This document shows, piece by piece, positions 27,981 through 36,500 of a stretch of DNA of 64,000 nucleotides (positions are counted from its first letter, which is position 1; each line of letters begins with the position of its first letter). Under the pieces are notes generated by a model. That model saw only the letters and a list, made by a program, of their open reading frames with translations, was not told where the DNA came from and ran no database searches. The position numbers were made by a program, and so were the translations under genes. This stretch comes from Thermodesulfobacteriota bacterium (GTDB lineage Bacteria; Desulfobacterota; QYQD01), in the NCBI GenBank assembly GCA_031082315.1, contig JAVHLC010000001.1:62001-126000 (forward strand), read 5' to 3'.

Positions 27981-28571
27981 TTACCTCACTTCGTTTAGGC
28001 TATCAATATTAGTATCTTTGGGATCCGGCTGTTCCTCCGGGATTTCGCCCATCATATTTGTTTTTTGCAACAATCTAAAGAGCCTGTTTTTCCACTCGGT
28101 TGCCCTGATTTCATAGACCTGCTCACGGCATTTCATGTAGATGTCAAAAGAGAGGAGGGCCAAGCCATCTATTCTGGACTCGACAAACAACAGCTCGTCA
28201 GAAAGCTGGTGCTTTTGGATATCAGATCCCAGCTCTTCCCGAATCAGTCTCTTGAGCACGAAGACAAAGGCAATAGCCTGCGTGGGGGTAAGGTCCTGAA
28301 CCGCCCTGATTCGAATAACCTTGTCGAGAAAGGGAGAAACTTTCTCAGGATCCACCCCATTGAGAAGCTCTTCGAACAGGCCTTCTATCCCTTCAGATAT
28401 CATAGCGCCTACGGGATTAGCGAACTGGTTCTTTTGTGACTTCAAGAAGTTGGCCGTGTCAGCCGGGTAGGTCTCCAGGATCGCGTCGATCCACTTTCTC
28501 ACAATAGCGGATTTCTTTTGTAATAAAAGGCTTTCCAGGGTTATATCCCGAACTTGTTGGGGCGAAGACAT
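27981..28571 (-). CDS. RsbRD N-terminal-domain protein heading the dsr operon
   Basis: A 196-residue soluble helical protein. ITLESLLLQKKSAIVRKWID is the typical start of the RsbRD_N (RsbT co-antagonist N-terminal, globin-like fold) family. A gene of this kind stands directly before dsrM in many sulfate reducers, which supports the whole assignment. Its role is unknown; sensing or regulation of the complex is possible. No heme-binding residue can be assigned with confidence. An AGGTGG ribosome site lies near 28585 and a promoter at 28607-28636. Confidence 0.85.
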   Translation of the reverse strand: MSSPQQVRDITLESLLLQKKSAIVRKWIDAILETYPADTANFLKSQKNQFANPVGAMISEGIEGLFEELLNGVDPEKVSPFLDKVIRIRAVQDLTPTQAIAFVFVLKRLIREELGSDIQKHQLSDELLFVESRIDGLALLSFDIYMKCREQVYEIRATEWKNRLFRLLQKTNMMGEIPEEQPDPKDTNIDSLNEVR

Positions 28572-28606
28572 GCTGTTAAATCCACCTGAATTTAGATACG
28601 GCTACC

Positions 28607-28636
28607 CTTGTAGCACGTTATTTCTTTCACTGTCAA
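28607..28636 (-). promoter_or_regulatory. Sigma-70 promoter of the dsr operon
   Basis: On the minus strand TTGACA (28636-28631) is followed after 18 bases by TACAAG (28612-28607). The start would be near 28600, leaving a leader of about 30 bases before the RsbRD-like gene. The -35 box is perfect and the -10 box matches at four of six positions. Confidence 0.6.
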
Positions 28637-28804
28637 TAAAAAATATTATATGAATGGCGGCTCACTCAGTTTAGAATTCTATAGACAAATTCCGTTTGCG
28701 TGTCAAGAATAAAACGCATGTCTGGCTGTGACATTTTTCACTATGCCCTAAGACTTAAAGGCCTTAAATTAAGTTAGCTTAGTCAGGCCGTCAGAGTCAC
28801 TGTA

Positions 28805-31800
28805 TTAATTTTTATCAAAAAGGCTAAGTTGCGCATCTTGAATTCTTGCCAACGGTTTTCTGGAAAAAGGGTTTTCGTATTTTTTGAGATACTGCTCTAT
28901 ATCCTGCAGAAAAGGAGAGATTTTTTGTGATGACCTTGTGCCGAAAAGCAGGCGTTTTCTGGCGTAGCTCAGAAAGAGCTTTTCCTGCGTCCGAGTCAAC
29001 CCCACATAAAACAGCCTCCTCTCCTCTGAACTATCTGTCTGCTTTTCCTTATTATACAGGTAAGGGATCAGGCCCTCTTCGCAGCCGGTAATGAATACCA
29101 CCGGAAACTCCAGGCCCTTAGCGGCATGGAGGGTCATCAGGGTTACCTTTTCTGCCCTGGGGTCATAGAGATCTGCTTCACCCTGAAGTGCCAACTGGGT
29201 GAGAAAATCCGAGACATTGTCTCCGAACCGTTCAGAAAAAGACAGGATATAGCGTACGTCTTCCTGGAATTCTGTCTCTTTTGACAGATCACGAAAAAAA
29301 TCGACACGTTCGTAAATCCGCTCCAATTTCTCTCGAACGGTCTTTCCTTTTAATGTTATTTTCAGCGGGTTCAGCCCATCTCTAAGACCCCGCATCCGCT
29401 TTCTATTGAAAAACTCCAACCTGTCCAGACCGCACCCTAAAGGCTCCAGCATCCTTAAACAAAAAAGGAGTTGAGCTGTCCCCTTCCGGTCCACGATCTT
29501 TTCTTTCCCCACTCTCTGGAATGGAATCCCCGAACGGATGAACGCCTCTTCCAGGACCTTTCCCTGCTCGTTAATCCGGTAAAGTACGGCAAAGTCAGAA
29601 AAACTCCGTTCGCCACCCTCTTCTGAAGTATCGATTTTCCTACTCTCCATAGAAAAGTGGCTGATCCCCCTGACCTCCGTCTCGATGCTCTTAACCACAA
29701 ACTCGGCTTCAGCCTTCTCCGTAGGCAACTGCGCAATAGTTAGCCGGCGTGTCCCCTGGATACCGGACCAGAGGCCTTCCCGGACATCACCTTCCCCCAT
29801 CACCTGCCTCGATGCCCGCAGTATCGTCTCTGTGGAGCGATAATTCTGCTCCAGGCAGAGTACCCTGGCCGTTGGATAATCCTCCTGAACTTTATGAAAA
29901 TATCGAACCGATGAGCCTCTGAAACCATAAATCGCCTGATCCGGGTCGCCGATAACACAAAGGTCGTGGGTTGAAGGGGCCATGAGTCGAATGAGCCGGT
30001 ACTGGGCATAATTGATGTCCTGATACTCGTCCACGGAAATAAAACGAAATCTCTCCTGATACTTCGCCCGGATGGCCTCGTGACCCTCAAGGAGTCGCAC
30101 CACCTTAAAAATCAGATCCTCAAAATCAAGGAGGTGGGCCTCATCGAGCGCCTGCTGATAGGCCTCATAAATCCGGCCAAACAAATCCCGTGGGATATCT
30201 CCGGCTATGTCCTCCCAGCCGTCTCCTGGAGAAAGGAGATTCTGTTTCGCCCTGGAAATGGCCTCGCCCATCTTTCTCAAGTTGCAATCAGCAGGCAGAA
30301 GACCCTTGATCAGATAGTCTCGATCCGCCCCGGTCAGGATGGTAAACGGTTTCCTTACCCCGACTGCCTCGCCATTCCCCTTCAGGATATCAAGGCATAA
30401 GGCGTGAAAGGTCTTGATGGTTAACTCTTTTAGGACATTTGAATCCTTAATGAGTGAGGTCAGGCGATCCCTCATCTCTTCCGCGGCCTTGTTGGTAAAG
30501 GTAACCGCCAGTATCTCCTCCGGCTGCGCGATATGGTGTGAGAGTAAATAGGCTATGCGATGGGTGATGGTACGCGTCTTTCCGGTCCCGGGACCGGCCA
30601 CAATCAAAAGAGGGCTGCCTGTATGCTGTACCGCTTCTCGCTGGATTGAATTTAGGGTGTTCAAAAGGGGGTCTTCAGTCTGCGAGGTATCTTCTTTTTT
30701 CGCCTCGGTCGAAGATGTCCACCTTTGGCGGATGTCGAATCTGTCCGAGTGCGGAAAAGGAGGATTTAACGGATGCCCGCCTTTATCAAAGGGGGGTGGG
30801 GGGGGATTTTCTTCATTGTGCCTTGTCCGCCGCAAGCGGGTGATTGTTTCATTGTCCCCTGCATCTTTTTGAGACATTAGCGTCTCACCGGACGCCTGAA
30901 ACAGAGATTGCTGCCGGGATAGCCGGCCAAGTTCTTCATCGGTAAATAAACGAACCTTACCGAACTCGCCATCATACCCCGGATCGATATGAACCTCCTG
31001 ACCCCTCATCTTACGGATCGCCTCGGCCAGGGTGGGCGAGCCTTTACTCTCGATTTCTTTCAGAGGACGCATCCTTAAGATATCAAGCTCCGGCCCAAGC
31101 TTCCTTAACAGTTCCTGATAATAGCCTTCCACCTTTTTACTCTTTGGCCCGCATCTCAATATTTCCGACAGGATGTCTGTCAAGGGAATAAGACTGGTAA
31201 ATGGATGCGTTCTTTCCGGATATTGCCCTGCATTGCGATCAGCCAGTTCCTGCACGCGATACATTACCCCTATGGTTACCGGCTTACCGCAGACCGGGCA
31301 GAGTCCCTTGCAGCGCATGGTTTCCCGTGGAGAAAGCCGGACTCCGCATTTTCGGTGGCCGTCAAAATGGTACTTCCCTTCTTCAGGAAAGAATTCAATG
31401 GTCCCCAAAAACCGTCCGGGGTCGCCGGTCTTTAAGGCGTCTCTAATAGCAAAGTAAGAAAGCTCCGTGTCAAAAAGGTTCGCTTCGCGTCCCAGGTTTG
31501 CCGGAGAATGGGCGTCAGAATTGGATACTAAGGTCACCCCGTCCAGTTTAGATACCCTCCAGTTCATGGCCGGGTCAGAGGAAAGACCGGTTTCCGCCGC
31601 AAAGATATGGGGCGTAAGCTCTTCAAAGCACTCTTCAAGGGAATCAAACCCGGATTTGGAACCGAGCGCCGAAAACCAGGGAGTCCAGATATGGGCCGGA
31701 ATTACAAAGGCATCTTCTGAGATATCCAGAACCGTCTCCAGAAGCGCCTTGGAGTCAAGACCCAGGATGGGCCGTCCATCGGAACGTATATTCCCGATCC

Positions 31801-32200
31801 GGGCCAGGCGGGCATTAATCTTCTCGGCGACGGAGAGGTCCGGGGCAAAGACGATATTATGAACCTTTCTAACCTTCCCATTCTTCTTATAAATATTACT
31901 GATCTCGACACTCAAGAGGAAGCGCACCAACCTTTTGCAGCTTGCCGGAATCTCTTTATCCATCTCCTTGGCCGACTGAGGCCTGAGCTTCCAAAGCCCT
32001 GGCTCCGCCGGTTCCAGTTTTTCCCGGATCTCAGAGAACCATTGAGGATGTGTAAAATCCCCCGTCCCTACCACGGTAATCCCTTTAAGCTGCGCCCAAA
32101 GGTGTAAGTTCTCCAAGTTAAGATTCCTGGCCGTAGCGCGGGAAAGGTAAGAATGGATATGAAGGTCAGCAATAAATTCCACGTCTGTCTCTCCAGTCAT
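28805..32200 (-). CDS. Fusion of an EndoQ-like PHP nuclease with a UvrD/Rep-type helicase
   Basis: One frame of 1131 residues. Residues 1-430 match the endonuclease Q layout: PHP metal motifs (DLHIHS at 12-17, VGTGDFTH near 44-51, SNSDAHS at 226-232) and a four-Cys zinc site (C285, C297, C301, C304) followed by GVMYRVQELADR. EndoQ of Thermococcales nicks DNA 5' to uracil, hypoxanthine and abasic sites. Residues 513-1131 are a complete superfamily 1A helicase: Walker A GPGTGKT at 536-542, VDEYQD for motif II, LEQNYRS, and VTLMTLHAAKGLEFP for motif V. The linker (435-510) is low in complexity and contains the in-frame repeat at 30757-30810. The start ATG at 32200 has GGAGAAAG upstream. The gene diverges from pabA. 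The helicase call is certain; the EndoQ call rests on the motif pattern. Confidence 0.88.
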   Translation of the reverse strand: MTGETDVEFIADLHIHSYLSRATARNLNLENLHLWAQLKGITVVGTGDFTHPQWFSEIREKLEPAEPGLWKLRPQSAKEMDKEIPASCKRLVRFLLSVEISNIYKKNGKVRKVHNIVFAPDLSVAEKINARLARIGNIRSDGRPILGLDSKALLETVLDISEDAFVIPAHIWTPWFSALGSKSGFDSLEECFEELTPHIFAAETGLSSDPAMNWRVSKLDGVTLVSNSDAHSPANLGREANLFDTELSYFAIRDALKTGDPGRFLGTIEFFPEEGKYHFDGHRKCGVRLSPRETMRCKGLCPVCGKPVTIGVMYRVQELADRNAGQYPERTHPFTSLIPLTDILSEILRCGPKSKKVEGYYQELLRKLGPELDILRMRPLKEIESKGSPTLAEAIRKMRGQEVHIDPGYDGEFGKVRLFTDEELGRLSRQQSLFQASGETLMSQKDAGDNETITRLRRTRHNEENPPPPPFDKGGHPLNPPFPHSDRFDIRQRWTSSTEAKKEDTSQTEDPLLNTLNSIQREAVQHTGSPLLIVAGPGTGKTRTITHRIAYLLSHHIAQPEEILAVTFTNKAAEEMRDRLTSLIKDSNVLKELTIKTFHALCLDILKGNGEAVGVRKPFTILTGADRDYLIKGLLPADCNLRKMGEAISRAKQNLLSPGDGWEDIAGDIPRDLFGRIYEAYQQALDEAHLLDFEDLIFKVVRLLEGHEAIRAKYQERFRFISVDEYQDINYAQYRLIRLMAPSTHDLCVIGDPDQAIYGFRGSSVRYFHKVQEDYPTARVLCLEQNYRSTETILRASRQVMGEGDVREGLWSGIQGTRRLTIAQLPTEKAEAEFVVKSIETEVRGISHFSMESRKIDTSEEGGERSFSDFAVLYRINEQGKVLEEAFIRSGIPFQRVGKEKIVDRKGTAQLLFCLRMLEPLGCGLDRLEFFNRKRMRGLRDGLNPLKITLKGKTVREKLERIYERVDFFRDLSKETEFQEDVRYILSFSERFGDNVSDFLTQLALQGEADLYDPRAEKVTLMTLHAAKGLEFPVVFITGCEEGLIPYLYNKEKQTDSSEERRLFYVGLTRTQEKLFLSYARKRLLFGTRSSQKISPFLQDIEQYLKKYENPFSRKPLARIQDAQLSLFDKN
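30757..30810. repeat. In-frame palindromic repeat inside the EndoQ-UvrD linker
   Basis: Read on the minus strand it encodes NPPPPPFDKGGHPLNPPF at residues 465-482 of the fusion protein. The core CCTTTGATAAAGG is palindromic, and C-rich and G-rich flanks can pair. A sister copy in pabB (33511-33566) uses the same reading frame. A decayed micro-palindrome (30718-30732) lies next to it, so the linker seems built from repeat elements. Confidence 0.7.
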
Positions 32201-32265
32201 CTTTCTCCGTCTGTATATACGCCGGAATAGGGTAAGATGTAAATCACTAAGGTAAGATAAATTCG

Positions 32266-32294
32266 TTGACTACAAGAAAGGCAGGTAGTATACA
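32266..32294 (+). promoter_or_regulatory. Sigma-70 promoter of the pab operon
   Basis: TTGACT (32266-32271), 17 bases, TATACA (32289-32294). Spacing is ideal. The start should be near 32301, giving a 60-base leader that contains the hairpin at 32320-32350. Confidence 0.6.
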
Positions 32295-32319
32295 AAAATA
32301 GAGTTATGTCCTAGGCGTA

Positions 32320-32350
32320 AGCCACCCAGGCTCGGGTGGCTTTTTCTTTT
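32320..32350 (+). terminator. Leader terminator (candidate attenuator) in front of pabA
   Basis: AGCCACCC (32320-32327) pairs with GGGTGGCT (32334-32341) around a 6-base loop, and nine T in ten bases follow. It ends 11 bases before the pabA start and lies after the promoter, so it cannot be the end of an upstream gene: the neighbour is divergent. This is the layout of transcription attenuation. No leader peptide is seen (the only ATG reads two codons) and no alternative stem was identified. Confidence 0.65.
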
Positions 32351-32361
32351 TGGAGACGGCA

Positions 32362-32940
32362 GTGAAACTGGTTTTTATCGATAATTACGACTCCTTCACT
32401 TACAACTTAGTCCAGCTCTTCAGCCAATTCCCGGTAGAGATAAATGTGTGGCGGAATAACGTCATAAGCCTATCCGACATCGAGAAGGCAAGCCCAGACG
32501 GTATTATTATCTCTCCGGGGCCAAAGACCCCGACTGAATCCGGGATCTGCAAGGATTTGGTCCGGCGATTTAAAGATACTTGCCCTATCTTGGGTGTCTG
32601 CCTGGGCATGCAGATTATAAACGAGGTCTTCGAAGGTCAGACGGTCCTATCGCCTCGCCCGGTGCATGGAGAAAAAGACAGAATTTTTCACAATGGAGAA
32701 GGTATCCTTGCTGATCTGCCTAATCCCTTTTGGGCGGCACGCTACCATTCGCTAACCATCAGAAAGGGATCGGACGATATCCGGGTAACTGCCTGGAATG
32801 AGGAAAACCTGATTATGGGGATTGCGTATCGAGATCACCCTATTTGGGGAGTCCAGTTTCACCCGGAATCTTTTATGACGGAATATGGTTATAAAATGGC
32901 TGATAATTTTCTGCGGTTAGTTAAACAATCCCATGCATAA
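32362..32940 (+). CDS. pabA: Aminodeoxychorismate/anthranilate synthase glutamine amidotransferase subunit
   Basis: A class I glutamine amidotransferase that supplies ammonia to the PabB partner. The nucleophile lies in LGVCLGMQ and the His/Glu pair in VQFHPESF. GGAG (32352-32355) supports the GTG at 32362, giving MKLVFIDNYDSF and 192 residues; an earlier TTG at 32350 lies in the terminator tail. It overlaps pabB by 8 bases. PabA and TrpG cannot be told apart by sequence alone, but pabB and pabC next to it and the lack of trp genes favour folate synthesis, perhaps shared use. Confidence 0.9.
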   Translation: MKLVFIDNYDSFTYNLVQLFSQFPVEINVWRNNVISLSDIEKASPDGIIISPGPKTPTESGICKDLVRRFKDTCPILGVCLGMQIINEVFEGQTVLSPRPVHGEKDRIFHNGEGILADLPNPFWAARYHSLTIRKGSDDIRVTAWNEENLIMGIAYRDHPIWGVQFHPESFMTEYGYKMADNFLRLVKQSHA

Positions 32941-34432
32941 GCTAAGACAGGTAACAGGAAAAATTGTAAATATAGAATCTCAACCGGTTGACTTCATCCG
33001 GAACGATGAAAAAATAGAGGACATTTTCGCTCCGTTGAGCAGCGATGCGAATGCCTTCCTCCTTCTAAGCGGCGGCCGGGGAGATTGTTCAAGGTACTCG
33101 TTCCTTGCCTGCGACCCATTCCTGGTAGTGCGGGCCTGGGGCAAAAGAATAGAGATAAACAACCGCCACACCGCTATCGAACTTGTTGGGAATCCGTTTG
33201 ACATATTGCAAGAGATCTTAGACGGTCTCGATATGTCCTCTGTTGACATCCAACTCCCCTTTTATGCCGGCGCCCTAGGCTATTTTGGTTATGATCTCCG
33301 CTATCACCTGGAAAAGCTGCCGGACGTAGCAGAAAACGATCTTTCCCTCCCTGATCTGTATCTGATATTCCCAAGCATTATCCTTGTCCATGATCGAATA
33401 GAACAAAATTATCGGCTCGTCACCATTGAACATCAGTTGCATGGGGAGGAATCAGAAAAAGGCCATCAAAAGATAGAAAAACTCCGGACTAAAATCCGCA
33501 CAGCGAGCCCGAATCCTCCCATACCTCTCTTTCCCAAATGGGGGCAAGGGGGAATTTTGAAGGGGGCCTGGAAGGATATTCAGATAAAACAATTTACCTC
33601 CAACTTCACCCACGATGACTACGTCTCCGCCATCAAACGGGTGCGCGAATACATTCGCCAGGGAGACATATATCAGGTCAACTTATCCCAGCGCTTTACC
33701 TTTGAATTTGATGGGCCTCCGTACTCATTCTTTCGCGCCCTTTTCGCCGATAATCCGGCCCCGTTTTATGCCTACCTGAACTGTGGCGATTTCTGCGTGC
33801 TTTCTACCTCTCCGGAACGCTTCATCCGGCGGGAAGGAAGTTATATCGAGACCAGGCCCATCAAAGGGACGAGGCCGCGCGGCAAAGACCCGGCAGAAGA
33901 TGAAAGGATGAAAAAGGAACTCATCGAGAGTCCCAAAGAAGATGCGGAACTCTCCATGATCGTCGACCTTCTGCGAAATGACCTGGGAAAGGCATGTCTC
34001 CCCGGAACCGTTCAGGTAAAAGAACACAAGCGGGTAGAAGCCTATCAGAACGTCTTTCACCTTGTCTCCACTGTCACCGGTATGCTAAGAAGAGGTTGTA
34101 CCCAGACGAACGTCTTAAGGGCCGTTTTTCCGGGCGGGTCTATCACCGGATGCCCCAAGATACGGGCTATGGAGATTATTGAGGAACTGGAACCGGTAAA
34201 AAGAGGCATCTATACGGGCTCTATAGGCTATGTAAGTCTCCATGATACCATGAACCTCAGCATAGCTATACGCACTGCCGTGTATAAAGACCGGCGAATC
34301 TACCTGTCCGTCGGAGGAGGAATAGTGTACCATTCCGATCCCGAGACGGAATATCAGGAGACACTACACAAAGGAGAGACATTTTTTAAGCTGCTGCATC
34401 AGGTAGATGATCTCACAAAAGAATATGACTAA
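32933..34432 (+). CDS. pabB: Aminodeoxychorismate synthase component I
   Basis: The chorismate-binding domain fills the second half: YIRQGDIYQVNLSQRF, STSPERF, IKGTRPRG, PGGSITGCPKIRAMEII and the ending GGGIVYHSDPETEY. These residues convert chorismate to 4-amino-4-deoxychorismate with ammonia from PabA. The 499 residues include an unusual insert (about 193-211) that is a genomic repeat in frame, NPPIPLFPKWGQGGILKG. The start overlaps pabA and the end overlaps pabC by 8 bases. Confidence 0.92.
   Translation: MHKLRQVTGKIVNIESQPVDFIRNDEKIEDIFAPLSSDANAFLLLSGGRGDCSRYSFLACDPFLVVRAWGKRIEINNRHTAIELVGNPFDILQEILDGLDMSSVDIQLPFYAGALGYFGYDLRYHLEKLPDVAENDLSLPDLYLIFPSIILVHDRIEQNYRLVTIEHQLHGEESEKGHQKIEKLRTKIRTASPNPPIPLFPKWGQGGILKGAWKDIQIKQFTSNFTHDDYVSAIKRVREYIRQGDIYQVNLSQRFTFEFDGPPYSFFRALFADNPAPFYAYLNCGDFCVLSTSPERFIRREGSYIETRPIKGTRPRGKDPAEDERMKKELIESPKEDAELSMIVDLLRNDLGKACLPGTVQVKEHKRVEAYQNVFHLVSTVTGMLRRGCTQTNVLRAVFPGGSITGCPKIRAMEIIEELEPVKRGIYTGSIGYVSLHDTMNLSIAIRTAVYKDRRIYLSVGGGIVYHSDPETEYQETLHKGETFFKLLHQVDDLTKEYD
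33511..33566. repeat. In-frame palindromic repeat inside pabB
   Basis: Encodes NPPIPLFPKWGQGGILKG between the N-terminal and the chorismate-binding parts of PabB. C-rich and G-rich halves flank CTTTCCCAAATGGG. It shares its sequence pattern and reading frame with the copy at 30757-30810. Other PabB proteins are expected to lack this segment. Confidence 0.65.
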
Positions 34433-35258
34433 GGAATACGTACTCCTCAATGGTGACATTATAGATGGCCGTAAGGCCTGTCTATCGGTCTTTGATCGAG
34501 GATTTCTATACGGAGACGGGTTCTTTGAAACCATGCGTGCCGAAAACGGTCGTGTGCTTTTCCTGGAAGCCCACCTGGAAAGGCTCTATCAGTCATGCAA
34601 GTTCTTCAACCTCGGCCTTCTAACCACGAAAGAGAGCGAGTGGACAGATAAGATCAACCTGCTTATCAAGAAAAATAACCTCAAGGAAACTGTTGCCGCC
34701 GTAAAAATCGTGGTGACGCGCGGTCCCGGTAAGCCTCAACTCGGGCTTCCCAAAGAGGAGGCGCCCACAGTCATCATCTATGCCCGCGAGTATGTGCCGC
34801 CGGCCCCCGAAAAGTATAATAACGGGCTGATAGTTGAGGTCTTCCCCTATCCGCGTCACTCTTTTTTGGCTGATTATAAAAGCCTAAATTATTTATTTTA
34901 TCTCAGTGCGAGAGAATGGGCGCAGAAAAATGGCGCAGATGAAGCCATCGTCTTAAACGTCGATGGCACGGTCTCGGAAGGAGCAACCACCAATATTTTC
35001 TATGTCAAAGAAGGTTCCATTTTCCGGCCTGAATCGCCGCATTACCTGCGTGGGGTCATGGAAGGCCAGGTAATAAACTTTTTAAAGGAACAGGGACGGG
35101 AGATAGTTACTATGCCGACCACGGTTTCCATGCTGCTAGAGGCAGAAGAAGTCTTATTAACCAATTCCCTTTTAGGGGTGATTCCGGTCGCCAGAATTGG
35201 GGAAACTGCCCTTCCACTAGAAAAACCTTTATCTGCTCTCTTACAAGGTGTAAAATAA
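34425..35258 (+). CDS. pabC: Aminotransferase class IV, probable aminodeoxychorismate lyase
   Basis: A fold type IV PLP enzyme: YVLLNGDIIDGRKACLSVFD at the N-terminus, the catalytic Lys in DYKSLNYLF, and the phosphate-binding segments EGATTNIFYV and LLTNSLLGVIPV. Position directly after pabA-pabB points to PabC, which releases p-aminobenzoate and pyruvate. A branched-chain or D-amino acid aminotransferase is the alternative. The ATG at 34425 fits the family start; an ATG at 34407 in the same frame is possible. 277 residues. Confidence 0.88.
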   Translation: MTKEYVLLNGDIIDGRKACLSVFDRGFLYGDGFFETMRAENGRVLFLEAHLERLYQSCKFFNLGLLTTKESEWTDKINLLIKKNNLKETVAAVKIVVTRGPGKPQLGLPKEEAPTVIIYAREYVPPAPEKYNNGLIVEVFPYPRHSFLADYKSLNYLFYLSAREWAQKNGADEAIVLNVDGTVSEGATTNIFYVKEGSIFRPESPHYLRGVMEGQVINFLKEQGREIVTMPTTVSMLLEAEEVLLTNSLLGVIPVARIGETALPLEKPLSALLQGVK

Positions 35259-35408
35259 TTTAAATAAGCAGTCCACAGCAGTCGGGAGCCAGAAAGCTGA
35301 AGGTTAAAAGCTGATAGTCATCAATAGTAACCCAGACACAGAGAAAAAATGGATTAAAAAGACAAAATATACTCTCTGCGTGCTTTGCGTCCTGGGGTGA
35401 AAACACAC

Positions 35409-36500
35409 ATGGCCGCTGATAACTTGCGCACCGGAATAGCCAACCTACCTCTGCATTACGGGAAGGCCCCCCGATGGCTCTTTTCCCGGATGGTCAAACT
35501 GGCCCGTGAAATCACCATCGTCATCGTGAGTGAATTCGGGCCGGAAGAGATGTTAAAAAAGCTCTCTAATCCCTTCTGGTTTCAGGCCTTCGGTTGCGTT
35601 TTAGGCTTTGACTGGCATAGCTCCGGCCTTACGACCACGGTCTGCGGGGCCTTGAAAGAAGGCATCAAAGATATCTCTCTTGATCTGGAACTGATGGTTG
35701 CCGGCGGCAAGGGGGCTGCCTCCCGAAAGACCCCGGACGAAATCTTGAAGACCGGGGATACCTTTAAAATCGAACCATCGCCGCTCATATACGCCAGCCG
35801 CATGGCGGCCAAGGTGGATAACAACGCCCTCCAGGATGGTTATCAACTCTATCATCACTGTTTTATATTTACGAATAGCGGTTCATGGGCCGTCATACAG
35901 CAGGGCATGAACGAGAGTACCCATTATGCGCGTAGATATCACTGGCTCGGCGAAGGGGTAAAGGACTTCGTCTGTGAACCGCATGCCGCTATTTGCTGCG
36001 ATCAGAAGAAGCCTGTCTTTAATATGGTGGCCCAGGAAAGCCGGATCGCAAGGGAAACCGTAACTGCCTTATCCAGAGAAAAACCTGATACTTTAGTTCG
36101 GGAATTAAAGAAGATTCAGACGCTCTCTCTACCTCCCCGCCATGAGATACAGGGAGGTGACATAAATCCGGATCGGGTGGGTCAGGTCCTCCTCAAAACC
36201 CATGACCGCCAGCCGGAAGAGTTTTCCGTACTTTTAGGGATGCCCGGAGTCGGCGCCAAAACCATACGGGCCCTTAGCCTCATAGCCGAACTGGTCTATG
36301 GGGTAAAACCCAGTTTCCGTGACCCGGCCCGTTATAGCTTCGCCCACGGCGGCAAAGACGGCCATCCCTATCCGGTGGATAGAAAAATTTATGATCGATC
36401 TATTGAAGTACTTCAGAAAGCAATCTCACAATCGAAAGTGGGAAGAACGGAAAAGATGGAGGCTGTAAAGAGGCTCGCCCACTATGCACGGTGTTCTTAA
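35409..36500 (+). CDS. DUF763 protein with helix-hairpin-helix motif
   Basis: The 363 residues beginning MAADNLRTGIANLPLHYGKA match DUF763, a family of unknown function best known from archaea and thermophiles. The first part has conserved clusters such as FGCVLGFDWHSSG and VCGALKEG. LLGMPGVGAKTIRALSLIAE near residue 280 is a helix-hairpin-helix, which suggests DNA or RNA contact. The ending has SFAHGGKDGHPYPVDRKIYD. The ATG at 35409 gives this start; upstream bases (35330-35398) are a CTCTGCG-type repeat. No function is assigned. Confidence 0.8.
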   Translation: MAADNLRTGIANLPLHYGKAPRWLFSRMVKLAREITIVIVSEFGPEEMLKKLSNPFWFQAFGCVLGFDWHSSGLTTTVCGALKEGIKDISLDLELMVAGGKGAASRKTPDEILKTGDTFKIEPSPLIYASRMAAKVDNNALQDGYQLYHHCFIFTNSGSWAVIQQGMNESTHYARRYHWLGEGVKDFVCEPHAAICCDQKKPVFNMVAQESRIARETVTALSREKPDTLVRELKKIQTLSLPPRHEIQGGDINPDRVGQVLLKTHDRQPEEFSVLLGMPGVGAKTIRALSLIAELVYGVKPSFRDPARYSFAHGGKDGHPYPVDRKIYDRSIEVLQKAISQSKVGRTEKMEAVKRLAHYARCS

